Source: Streptomyces triticirhizae
GTDB lineage: Bacteria > Actinomycetota > Actinomycetes > Streptomycetales > Streptomycetaceae
Direction: 5' to 3'
DNA length: 64,000 nt
NCBI RefSeq assembly: GCF_003696235.1
Contig: NZ_RFFJ01000004.1
Span: 1 to 64,000 of the forward strand
The position numbers were made by a program, and so were the translations under genes. Positions within the stretch are counted from its first letter, which is position 1, and each line of letters opens with the position of its first letter. This document shows, one piece after another, positions 34,288 through 43,966 of the stretch. The notes below the pieces were generated by a model. That model was not told the DNA's origin. It did not search any database and was given only the letters and a program-made list of their open reading frames with translations.

Positions 34288-36501
34288 ATGCCGAAAGTCG
34301 ATTTATCACCCGAAGACCTCCTTGACCAGGCCCCGTTGGGGGCGGGGCGCGCCCCCGCCGGACATGCGCTGCTCGACTGGGCCACGCGCCAGGAGGGGCC
34401 GCGCCTGTGCCTGATCGCCGGCGCGCGCGGCACCGGCAAGAGCCATCTGCTCGCCTGGCTCGTCGCCCACGGCGCCGCCCACCCCGCCACCCGCGTGCAC
34501 GCCCTGGTACCGGCGGCCGACCAGTCCCCCTCCCCCGTGCTGTGGGAGCTGGCCCACCAACTCGGCTGGGCGGCCGGCACGCTGCCCGAGTTGCTGGCCC
34601 GCCTGGACGTGGACCCGCGCCCGCTGCTGATCGGCATAGCCGACCTGCACCGGGCCTCCGCAAGGGAACGGCGGACCGGGCTGCGGCTGGTGCCGGACCT
34701 GCTGGAGCCGCTGCTCCAACGGCCCTGGGTGCGGCTGCTCGTGGAGGTGGGGCCGCTCGCCGCCAACCCGTTTACCGGCGAGGCGACCGTCCTCGACCTC
34801 GACGACGAGCGGCTGACCGACCGGGAGGCGTTCGCCGCCTGGTACAGCGGGCTGCCCCGGGAGGAGAACGCGCCCCCGCCCACCGCCGTCCCGCCCGTTC
34901 CGGTGCTGGGCCGGCTGGCGGCCCAGCTTTCGGCAGGGGCGATCCCGGACCGGGACGGCACGGCCGAGGCGCTGGTCGACGCCTGGTGGGAACGCCAAGG
35001 CCCGGATGTGCGGCGGGCGTTGGGGACGCTCGGGCGTCTGGGTGGGCTTGTCGACCTGCCCACGTGGCGAGCGGTGCACGCCGCCCTGCACCCGGGGGTG
35101 CCGGACGCGGTGGCGGAGGTCGCGGCAGCCGCGGAACGGCTGACCTGGGCCAGCGGGGAGCGGACGGCGGGACCGTACCGGCTCCCTCTGCCCGCCCTGG
35201 CCGCCCACGCCGAACGCGCGGCGGCCGGGGTGAACGGCGGCCAGGCACCCGGCGACGTCTTCGAGGCGCTGCTGGGACTGGTGCCGAGGAACGACCGCGA
35301 CATCCCCGAATGGGGCCGGGCGCCCGACTTCGTCCGCGAACACCTCACGGACCATGCGGCGACCGACGAGCAGGTGATGCGGCTGCTGAGCGACCCGGGG
35401 TTCCTCGTCCACGGATCGGTCGACGCGATCTGCCGGCTGCTGGACCGGCCCGGGGTGCGCGTCCCGCGCTCGCTGCGCTCGGCATGGCGCGCGGCCGCGC
35501 CCGTGTTGACGCACGCGGGCCACGACACGGCCGAGCGCGCGGCGATCCTGCACGCCGCCGCGCTGGACCCGGCCCCACGGCTGGCGGCCCTGCTGGCGCC
35601 CGCCGCCGAACGTCATCCGGTCGTCGCCCGCTGGACCCGGGTGCGGCGTACCGTCACCGTCGCCAGCGGCCCGGCGAGGGGCGAGCGCTGGCCCGGCGCG
35701 GTGCGCGCGCTCGCGCCAGGCGCCCGGACCCCGTCCGAGCCGCCGTGGCTGCTGGCCGCCGACCCGCTGGGGCAGCTGCGTCGCATCGCCATCGACACCG
35801 GACGGATTCTCGGGCGGATCGTCAACGAGACACGGGCGGCGGTGAGCGGGCTGGCGCGTCTCGACGGCGACACGTGGGCGGTACTCACCGACGCCGGTTC
35901 GGTGCGCCTGCTTCCGGGTGGGGACCAACTGCCGCCGTCCCCCCACCACGTGCTGGCGGCGAACCAGGCTCCGGTCACCTGCCTCGGCGGAGATCCAGGA
36001 GGCGGGCTGCTGGTGCTGGGCGACGACGCGGGCACGGCGTGGCTGTACGCCCAGGACAACTCCGTTCTGACGTTGGCGGGTTCGGCGCGACTGGCGGAGG
36101 CCCCGCTGCGAGCCGTCTGCGGTGTCCGGCTGGGGAACGAGCGCACCATGATCCTGGGCGCCACCGCCGACGGGCGGGTGGTCCTGTGGGGTCCCCCCAG
36201 GGCGCCGTCGAGCGCCCCGATGCTGATCCGCGCCGCCGTGCCGACGGCGCTCGCGGCCACTCCCACGGCGGGCGGAGCGGTGTGCGCGGTCGCATGGGCG
36301 GACGGGCGGATCGACGTGCTGAGCCCGCACGACGAGAGAGAGCTGTCGTTCCGTTCCCACCACCCGGTGTCCGCCCTGGCGATCACCTCCGACGGCCTGC
36401 TCGTCGGCGCGGGCGACGAGGCCGTCACCGCGTGGCGCTGCGACCTCTCCCGCCCTGCTCGCCCGACCGGCACGGCCGGGGCGAACACGCCGACGACCTG
36501 A
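34288..36501 (+). CDS. STAND-like P-loop ATPase with C-terminal beta-propeller
   Basis: Protein of 737 aa. The N-terminal NTPase has Walker A GARGTGKSHL at residues 45-54 and a Walker-B-like RPLLIGIADLH near 115. A helical middle region follows (to ~470). The C-terminal ~260 residues form WD-like blades: GLARLDGDTWAVLTDAGSVR, LLVLGDDAGTAWLYAQDN, MILGATADGRVVLWG. ATPase plus propeller is the layout of STAND signalling or conflict proteins. It is the last gene of the SUKH-4 row and so probably works with it. No effector domain is visible on it, so it may be a chaperone or sensor for the toxin system. Confidence 0.68.
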   Translation: MPKVDLSPEDLLDQAPLGAGRAPAGHALLDWATRQEGPRLCLIAGARGTGKSHLLAWLVAHGAAHPATRVHALVPAADQSPSPVLWELAHQLGWAAGTLPELLARLDVDPRPLLIGIADLHRASARERRTGLRLVPDLLEPLLQRPWVRLLVEVGPLAANPFTGEATVLDLDDERLTDREAFAAWYSGLPREENAPPPTAVPPVPVLGRLAAQLSAGAIPDRDGTAEALVDAWWERQGPDVRRALGTLGRLGGLVDLPTWRAVHAALHPGVPDAVAEVAAAAERLTWASGERTAGPYRLPLPALAAHAERAAAGVNGGQAPGDVFEALLGLVPRNDRDIPEWGRAPDFVREHLTDHAATDEQVMRLLSDPGFLVHGSVDAICRLLDRPGVRVPRSLRSAWRAAAPVLTHAGHDTAERAAILHAAALDPAPRLAALLAPAAERHPVVARWTRVRRTVTVASGPARGERWPGAVRALAPGARTPSEPPWLLAADPLGQLRRIAIDTGRILGRIVNETRAAVSGLARLDGDTWAVLTDAGSVRLLPGGDQLPPSPHHVLAANQAPVTCLGGDPGGGLLVLGDDAGTAWLYAQDNSVLTLAGSARLAEAPLRAVCGVRLGNERTMILGATADGRVVLWGPPRAPSSAPMLIRAAVPTALAATPTAGGAVCAVAWADGRIDVLSPHDERELSFRSHHPVSALAITSDGLLVGAGDEAVTAWRCDLSRPARPTGTAGANTPTT

Positions 36502-36567
36502 GCCCACTCCTCCGCACCAACTCCCCTCAGCCGGCGGGCACTTGGCGACGGTGGCGCGTTTCACCAA

Positions 36568-36642
36568 TGTGTCACCGTGGCGTGACGACCCGGTACACCC
36601 CTTCTGCTCCGTCCGTGCCCCTCCCTACGCTTTATGACGAAG
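36568..36642 (+). promoter_or_regulatory. toxin-locus promoter, copy 2
   Basis: TGTGTCACCGTGG (36568-36580) and CCTACGCT (36624-36631) followed by TGACGAAG repeat the elements found at 31114-31185 with almost equal spacing. The region between differs, so the two boxes look functionally conserved. Confidence 0.6.
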
Positions 36643-36707
36643 GGGGCACAACCAAGCAGAGAACGACATTTCCATGGATGGCACACATCGCGTACTGGGG
36701 GGTTCGC

Positions 36708-38114
36708 ATGTCCATCACCCTGCCCGACTGGGCCGTCGAGACAGCCGACTGGCTCGACTTCGAATGGCCCGACATCGACGAGGACGAACTCGGCGAGGCC
36801 GCCGACGCGTTATGGTCCTACGCCCGGGCGTGCGACAACGCCACGGACACCACGAGTCGGGTCGTGATCGACCTGGCTCCCGCCTACCAGGCTCCTTCGT
36901 ACCTGGCGCTGAGGGCGTCCTGGGACGTGCGGCTCACCCCGCACATGCGGGAGATCATCGTGAACTGCCTGTGGCTGAAAGGCGAACTGGATGCCACCGC
37001 CGACGCCGTCGAGGAGATGAAGCGCGACTGCCTCGCCGAGCTGCGCGTCGCGAAGGCGCACCGGGACGGTGCCGGGCCCCGCCCGGGCGAGGCGTCCGGC
37101 CCGGGCGAGGCGTTCCGCCCACTCCACCGACACCGGCTCGAAGGGAGCGTTCGGCGCTTCGAGGAGGAGACGGGGCGCCCCCTGGTGAGCGGCGTGATCG
37201 ACCCGGTGGAGGACCGGACCACCTCGGCGGTCAAGGGGCTGTACATGGAGGAGGCCCCCGACAAGCCCTACGACGACTCGATGCCGGGCCTGCACCTGAA
37301 CACGGACGCCATGCGCATCGCCAGCAAGATGATCACGGAACAGGCGAACGGCAGTCTCGACGCGGGCTCGGTGTTGGCCATGCGGGTGTCCGGGCTGACC
37401 TTCTCCACGGGGCCCGGGGGAACGAGCGGCTCGCTCGCGTACATCACCCAACCCGTCGTCGAGGTCCTCGCGTTGATCGCCCGCATGCCCCCTCCCGCCA
37501 TGGACCACGCCCATCGTCTGACCGCCCGGCGCATCCTCTCCGCGGCCCACGCCTTCGACGCGACGGAGGAGGACCTCGCCGGCCGGGCGCCGGCCCTCGC
37601 CGGGGCGGAGGGGGGCCGCGCCGGGGCGGAGGAGGGCCGCGTCGGGGCGGAGGGGGGCCGCGTCGGGCACGCCGCGCCCAACGACCGGGCGGAGTCCGCC
37701 GGTCGGCAGGTCCCGCCGGTCGCTCGGCGCCAGCCGGACCGGGTGGAGCCCCCGCCGAGGGAACGGGACAAGTGGCGGGATATCCCCACCGTTCCCGACC
37801 CCGGACGCCCGCCCAAGGATCCGGGGTACGACGCGGACACGCCCACCGTTCCCGACCCCGGACGCCCGCCCAAGGACTCCGGACGCGACGCCGACATCCC
37901 CGCCGGCCCCGGCCCCGGGTACCGACCCGCGCCGGAGAAGCGACCGCCCGGGGAGGCGGCGCGCCCCTGGGACCGGCCCCCGGTCCTCCCCGACCCCGTG
38001 CCGCCCGTCGGGGCGTTCCCGCGTCCCCCTCGGGACCCGGACGACCACGACGCGCCCGATCGGGCGAAGCCCGAACCAGGCCCCGGGAAGCCCCGACGGC
38101 CGCGCGGCCGGTAG
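36708..38114 (+). CDS. WXG/CpnT-N-like protein with repetitive proline-rich tail
   Basis: Protein of 468 aa whose first ~240 residues are paralogous to the gene at 31258 (MSITLPDWAVETADWLDFEW, PDIDEDELGEAADALWSYAR, MRVSGLTFST). Here the central Ala hairpin is replaced by a shorter PRPGEASGPGEAF stretch. The C-terminal ~180 residues are low-complexity: three GAE(G/E)GR(A/V) units and two 19-residue PTVPDPGRPPKD units. No toxin domain is recognised, and the tail ends GPGKPRRPRGR. It may be a secreted structural or carrier subunit, or a toxin whose effector end was lost. It uses the same promoter type as the toxin locus. Confidence 0.62.
   Translation: MSITLPDWAVETADWLDFEWPDIDEDELGEAADALWSYARACDNATDTTSRVVIDLAPAYQAPSYLALRASWDVRLTPHMREIIVNCLWLKGELDATADAVEEMKRDCLAELRVAKAHRDGAGPRPGEASGPGEAFRPLHRHRLEGSVRRFEEETGRPLVSGVIDPVEDRTTSAVKGLYMEEAPDKPYDDSMPGLHLNTDAMRIASKMITEQANGSLDAGSVLAMRVSGLTFSTGPGGTSGSLAYITQPVVEVLALIARMPPPAMDHAHRLTARRILSAAHAFDATEEDLAGRAPALAGAEGGRAGAEEGRVGAEGGRVGHAAPNDRAESAGRQVPPVARRQPDRVEPPPRERDKWRDIPTVPDPGRPPKDPGYDADTPTVPDPGRPPKDSGRDADIPAGPGPGYRPAPEKRPPGEAARPWDRPPVLPDPVPPVGAFPRPPRDPDDHDAPDRAKPEPGPGKPRRPRGR
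37590..37668 (+). repeat. short in-gene tandem repeats (GAE-GR units)
   Basis: About three copies of a ~24-27-base unit (GGGGCGGAGGGGGGCCGCG-like) inside the tail of the WXG-like gene. Confidence 0.6.
37785..37898 (+). repeat. two 57-bp in-gene tandem repeats
   Basis: Units 37785-37841 and 37842-37898 each begin CCCACCGTTCCCGACCCCGG and encode PTVPDPGRPPKD plus seven variable residues. The phase is exact, keeping the reading frame. Confidence 0.8.
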
Positions 38115-38155
38115 CCGCGCCGAAGCCGGCGCCGCCGACCCGACGGCGCCGGCCG

Positions 38156-39369
38156 TCACCACACCAGCGCCAGCACCTCGTTCTCCCAGGTCTCCAGCCG
38201 GTGCGGCCCGGGCTCCGCCGGCAGCGCCGCGCGGTCGCCGTGGACGGCCTGCCGGCTGCCGTCGGGGCGCACCAGCGCCGTGCCCTCCGCGTCCAGGGCC
38301 AACAGGCCGTCGGCCACCCGCAGCAGCAGCGGAGCGCGCGGCCCCGCCGAGACCGCGACGCGGCCGGCGGCCAGCGCCGCCAACACCGCGTCGGGCGAGG
38401 CGTCCTCGGCCAGCACCCAGGTCGTGGGGCGGCCCGGCAGGGCGTCGTCGCCCAGCCGGTGGAAGTCGCTGCCGCCGAGCGCCACCACGTCGGGCCGCCA
38501 GGCGGCGGCCCACGCCAGCGGCGCGCCCCAGCGGCGGTCGAACCAGCCGGAGTGCCACACCTCGACATGGCGGGGCCGGTCGGTCAGCGGGTTGCGCCAG
38601 GCGCAGTCGGCGCCCAGCGGGTGGTTGATCGACAGCAGCCCGCCGTGCCGTCTGGCGTGCGCGAGCCAGTGGTCGGCGGGGCGTCGGAAGTCGACCCAGC
38701 CGACGTCGCCCAGCACGTTGGCGTGCCCGGTGTCGGTGGTGACCTCCTGCCCGGGCAGCAGCGCGATGCCGTAGCGGGCGGCGACGGCCGGCAGGTGCGG
38801 GTGGTGGCTGGTGGTGTTGTGGTCGGTGACGGCGAGGAAGTCGAGGCCCTGGGCGGCGGCCAGCGCCGCCAACTCGGCGGGCGTCAGGGCCCCGTCGCTG
38901 TGTGTGGTGTGGCTGTGGCAGTCGCCGGCGAGCCAGCGCAGCCCGTCGACCTCGGGCAGCGGGCGGCGGGGCGGGCGTTCGGGCACCGGCGGTTCGGGCG
39001 GCGGCGCGGGCGGTTCGGGCCGGCCGCCGGTGGTGGTGATCCGCAGCTGGTACTCAAGACCGGTGGGCGGCACCCGGTGCAGCCGCAGCAGCACCCGCCA
39101 CTCCCCCGGCTCCGGCTCGCCCGGCAGATAGCCGGGCGTGGCCCAGTCGGCGGCGATCGTGTAGCCGTCGCGGGCGCCGCCCGACCAGCCCCGGTAGCCG
39201 GCGGGGCCCAGGCAGCCCAGGTCCAGCACGCCGGCCTCGCGCTCGTAGGACAGCTCGACGGTGACGGCGGCCGTGCCGCGCGGCACCTCGAACGGCAGCT
39301 CGCGCAGGGCCTGTTCGAGCCGGTCGGCCAGGGTCCAGCGGCCCCGGTGGACGGTGTCGGTGGCGGGTG

Positions 39370-39373
<4 letters not shown>
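38156..39373 (-). CDS. PHP-domain metallophosphoesterase (CehA/McbA-like)
   Basis: Protein of 405 aa (GTG start). A ~115-residue N-terminal beta domain and a proline-rich linker (PEPPAPPPEPPVPERPPRRP) precede the PHP domain. Metal ligands are visible in AGDCHSHTTHSDGALTPAEL, LAVTDHNTTSHH, PGQEVTTDTGHANVLG, LLSINHPLG and VVALGGSDFHR. It should hydrolyse a phosphoester in the cytoplasm. Its start overlaps the ABC ATPase stop (GTGA), making it the last gene of the 38-43.7 kb transporter operon. Coupling suggests the transporter imports a phosphorylated compound such as a glycerophosphodiester; that is inference. Confidence 0.82.
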
Positions 39374-40469
<1,096 letters not shown>

Positions 40470-40470
<1 letters not shown>

Positions 40471-41363
40471 CAGCGTTTGATCCCTCCGTGGAACCGGAAG
40501 CCGTACCGGGAGCTGACCAGCAGGAACATCAGCACCACGGGCACGGAGTAGAGCAGCGAGAAGGTGGAGATCAGGGCCAGGTCGGGCTGGCCGCCCTCGG
40601 TGTAGAAGGTGTACATGACCACGGCGGCCGGCGACTTCTCCGGGGAGCGGAGCAGCAGGAACGGGATCAGGAAGTTGCCCCAGACCTGGGCGACGGACCA
40701 GACGGCGATGGTGGCCAGGCCGGGCCGCACCAGTGGCACCACCACATGGCGCATCACCTGGAGCGGGGAGGCGCCGAAGACCTGCGCCGACTCCTCGTAG
40801 GAGCGGGGGGTGCCGTCCATGAAGTCCTTGAGGATGAAGACGGCCGAGGGCAGCAGCCCGCCGGAGAGGACCAGGATGACGCCCAACTGGGAGTCGATCA
40901 GGTCGAGTTCGTAGGCGAGGTTGAACAGCGGCACCATGGCGGCGGTGCCGGTGACGATGGAGGAGAGCAGCAGCAGCACGTAGAGCAGCGCGTCGCGGCC
41001 GGGGAGCCGGACGCGGCTGAGCGCGTAGGCGGCGAGCGCGGAGCAGACCACGACCAGGGCGCCGGTGCCGGCGGCGAGGATGGTGGAGTTGCCCAGGGAG
41101 CGGAGCGCGTAGCGGTTGTCCAGCAGCGTCTCGAAGTTGTCCAGGGTGAACGAGGGCAGCGAGGCGGTGATGGAGGGGGTGTCGTCGAACGGGGCGCTGG
41201 CCAGCCAGAGCAGCGGCACGGAGAAGAACGCGAGGACCAGCGAGCAGAAGGTGTAGAAGCCGACGGTGCCCAGCAGGCGGCGGGCGCCGTCGAGGCCGGC
41301 GGCGTGCCGGTCCCCGGGCCGTTCGCCCGTCTCTCCGGATGTTTCGGCGGGTGGGGCGTTCAT
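40470..41363 (-). CDS. carbohydrate ABC transporter permease (MalG type)
   Basis: Inner-membrane permease of 297 aa with six predicted segments. The EAA-loop motif is YEESAQVFGASPLQVMRHVVVP near residue 190. It starts at ATG 41363, overlapping the stop of the other permease by ATGA; its own stop overlaps the ATPase start. The N-terminal 30 residues are hydrophilic and Gly/Glu-rich. Pairs with the following gene to form the channel of a CUT1-type transporter. Confidence 0.88.
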
Positions 41364-42310
41364 CAGGCCGGGTCCTTCCGCCTGCGCAGCAGCCGGACGT
41401 AGACCACCGCGATCACCAGGTTGATCAGCAGCATCAGCACCGAGATGGCGGCGCCGAAGCCGAGTTCGCCGCCGAAGAGCGCCGTCCGGTAGATGAAGAC
41501 CGGCATGATCTCGGTGCGGTCCTCGGGCCCGCCGCCGGTGAGCAGGAACGGGGTGAAGTCGTTGAACGTCCACAGGCTGATCAGCAGAAGGTTGGTCAGC
41601 ACATGCCCCCTGATCCGGGGGAAGACCACATCGCGCAGCTGTTGCGGGGAGGAGGCGCCGGCCAGGCGGGCGGTCTCCAGGTGGGAGGGCGGGACGTTCC
41701 CGAGGGCGGCGGCGTAGAGCATCATCGAGAAGGCGGTGCCGCGCCAGATGTTGAAGACCACGATGGAGAGCATCGGGTGCTCCAGCAGCCAGGCCGTGCC
41801 GGGCGTGGACAGCAGCGCGTTGAGGGTGCCGTCGTCGCGGTCGAGCAGCGCGATCCACAGGAAGGCGATGACGCTGCTGGGCAGAATCCACGCCAGCAGC
41901 ACCATGGCCTCGATCAGCCGGCGGCCGAAGCCGCGCCGGTTCCGCAGCACCCAGGCGATGGCGAAGCCGAGCCCGGCCTGGCCGATCACGGCGGAGCCGA
42001 CGACGAACTGGAGCGTCAGGCCGAGGGAGTTGGTGAACCCGTCGTCGTCCAGGGCCCGTTCGAAGTTGTCCAGGCCGACGACCTGCGGATCGACGGCGGC
42101 CAGGCCGGTGAGCCGGTAGTCGGTCAGGCCCAGGTAGATGGTCCACAGCGCGGGGAAGACGAGGAACGCGGCGATCAGCAGCAGCGCGGGCACGACAAAC
42201 GCCGCCGCCCGGGCCCGCCCCAGCCCCGCCGCGTCCCGTTCGGGCCTCTCCCCCCGGCCGGCGCGCTCCTCGCCGGCCGGGAGCGTCGGGTCAGGGGGCG
42301 ACGTCGCCAT
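41363..42310 (-). CDS. carbohydrate ABC transporter permease (MalF type)
   Basis: Permease of 315 aa with six segments and the EAA motif HLETARLAGASSPQQLRDVVFP near residue 215. The first 35 residues are charged and cytoplasmic. It overlaps the binding-protein gene by 20 bases at its start and the MalG-type permease at its end, so all five genes of the operon are translationally chained. Confidence 0.88.
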   Translation of the reverse strand: MATSPPDPTLPAGEERAGRGERPERDAAGLGRARAAAFVVPALLLIAAFLVFPALWTIYLGLTDYRLTGLAAVDPQVVGLDNFERALDDDGFTNSLGLTLQFVVGSAVIGQAGLGFAIAWVLRNRRGFGRRLIEAMVLLAWILPSSVIAFLWIALLDRDDGTLNALLSTPGTAWLLEHPMLSIVVFNIWRGTAFSMMLYAAALGNVPPSHLETARLAGASSPQQLRDVVFPRIRGHVLTNLLLISLWTFNDFTPFLLTGGGPEDRTEIMPVFIYRTALFGGELGFGAAISVLMLLINLVIAVVYVRLLRRRKDPA

Positions 42311-43670
42311 CCACGACCTCCTCCAGGGCCTCCTGGTAGTCGGCCGCCGCCTGCCCCGGGTCCTCGCCGTCGACCACGGCGGCGGTCGCCTCCTGGAGAA
42401 GGACGGAGACCTGCGGATAGACCTCCAGCGCCGGCCGGAAGGAGGTGATGGGCAGGACCTCCTCGTTGACGAAGGTGAGCATCGGGTCGTCGCCGAGGAG
42501 CTGCTCGTTGACGTCGGCGCGGGCGGTGATGCGGGGGTCGTCGCCGACGGCGGCGGTCAGCGCCTCGGCGGAGTGCATGAAGGTGAGCAACTCCCAGGCC
42601 AGGTCGGCGTGGTCGCTGGCCGGGTTGACCACCCGGACGTTGCCGCCCGAGGTGCTGACGAAGTCGGCGCCGTTCACGCCGGCGCCGGGCTCGGCGGCCG
42701 GGATCAGGGCGTAGCCGACGGCCTCGTCGCGGTTCTCCATGGGCGCGACGCCGTTGTTCGGGTTGACCACGGAACGCCAGAAGTAGTCGCCCTCCAGCAG
42801 GATGCCGATCTCGCCGGCGGCGAACTCCTCGAAGGACTTGTCGCGGCCCTGGGTCTCCTGCTGGAGCTGTGGGTCGCCCAGGCCGTTGCCGTAGATCTCG
42901 GCGTAGAGGCCGAGGACCCGCTCCAGTCCCTCGGTGGCGCCGGTCCAGCCGGCGCCCTCGGTGTGCACCTCCTCGCCGGCGCCGGCCAGCAGCGGCAGCA
43001 CGCCCTGCATGGTGGTGGCCTCGCCCATCGCGGTGCCGGCGTTGAGCTGGACCGGGGTGACGCCGTCGACGCCGGCGAGGGCCTCGGCGGCCTCGGTGAT
43101 CTCGGCCCAGCTGGTCGGCTGCCAGTCGGTGGGCAGCCCGGCCTCGGCGAACAGCTCACGGTGGTAGAACAGCACCCGGCCGTCGGTGCCGGCGGGTATG
43201 CCGTAGAGCGCGCCCTCGAAGGTGGCCAACTGCTGGACGGCCTCGGGGATCTGCTCCCAGCCCTCCCAGGAGGCGAAGTCGGGGGTGGTGTCCTCCAGCG
43301 GCTGGACGTAGCCGGCCTGGGCGAACTCGCCCAGCCAGATGCCGTCGAGCGCGTAGACGTCGGGCCCGGAGCCGGACTGGAGGTCGAGCGCCAGGCGGGA
43401 CTTGTACTGTTCGTCGTCCACGCCACTTGGCTCGAAGGTGACCTCGACCGCGACGCCCGCCTCCTCCTGGGCGGCCTCGAAGCGTGGGATGAGCCACTGC
43501 TCGATCCAGTCGGCCTCGGCGGCGTTCTTGCCGCCCGAGATGGCGTTCATGCTGATGGTGAGTTCGATGGTGCCGGAGTCCCCGTCCCCGTCGGAGCCGC
43601 AGCCGGCGACGGCACCCGCCAGGGCCAGCGCTCCGGTCAGGGCGACAAGCCGTCTGGTCAGCACTCGCAT
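42291..43670 (-). CDS. CUT1-type ABC transporter substrate-binding lipoprotein
   Basis: Extracellular solute-binding protein of 459 aa. Signal MRVLTRRLVALTGALALAGA ends in the lipobox AVAGC. The mature protein is a family-1 sugar-binding fold: SGSGPDVYALDGIWLGEFAQ, ALYGIPAGTDGRVLFYHREL, GEIGILLEGDYFWRS. First gene of the operon. The ligand cannot be read; the terminal PHP phosphoesterase suggests a phosphorylated or phosphodiester substrate. ATG 43670 is preceded by GAGGGG. The longer frame upstream lies in the promoter region. Confidence 0.87.
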   Translation of the reverse strand: MRVLTRRLVALTGALALAGAVAGCGSDGDGDSGTIELTISMNAISGGKNAAEADWIEQWLIPRFEAAQEEAGVAVEVTFEPSGVDDEQYKSRLALDLQSGSGPDVYALDGIWLGEFAQAGYVQPLEDTTPDFASWEGWEQIPEAVQQLATFEGALYGIPAGTDGRVLFYHRELFAEAGLPTDWQPTSWAEITEAAEALAGVDGVTPVQLNAGTAMGEATTMQGVLPLLAGAGEEVHTEGAGWTGATEGLERVLGLYAEIYGNGLGDPQLQQETQGRDKSFEEFAAGEIGILLEGDYFWRSVVNPNNGVAPMENRDEAVGYALIPAAEPGAGVNGADFVSTSGGNVRVVNPASDHADLAWELLTFMHSAEALTAAVGDDPRITARADVNEQLLGDDPMLTFVNEEVLPITSFRPALEVYPQVSVLLQEATAAVVDGEDPGQAAADYQEALEEVVDGDVAP

Positions 43671-43966
43671 TGAGTCATCCCCTCGTGAGGTTCGCTCCGG
43701 GAGAGTGACATAGCGCACGGGGGAAGAAAAGGGTCCGTTGTCCCAACGTTCGCTGTCTTCCCAGGGGTTACTCACCCAGGGTCACCGAACGGCGCCGTGG
43801 CGCCGTGCGGGGTCACGGTTGGTCACCCCGCGCGCGCGGGGGCGTGGAACGGCGCGAAGAGGCCCCCTGGGGCGCGGATTGCCCTCGGGGGTCGCTGGGG
43901 AGAATCGGGTGGGCGCGGGGGCGGGGGTCGCCTTCGGCGAACGCCCCTGTCGCGAAAGGCGGTTCG
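43671..43966. promoter_or_regulatory. divergent promoter region ABC operon/P450
   Basis: A 296-base gap between the binding-protein gene (minus) and the P450 gene (plus). The segment 43715-43760 (CGCACGGGGGAAGAAAAGGG) is the least GC-rich part. No clear operator found. Confidence 0.35.

Noticed and set aside
43805..43966. Extended N-terminus of the P450 (54 extra residues)
   Set aside because: Arg/Gly-rich, not part of the P450 fold, and the inner ATG has a plausible ribosome-binding site.
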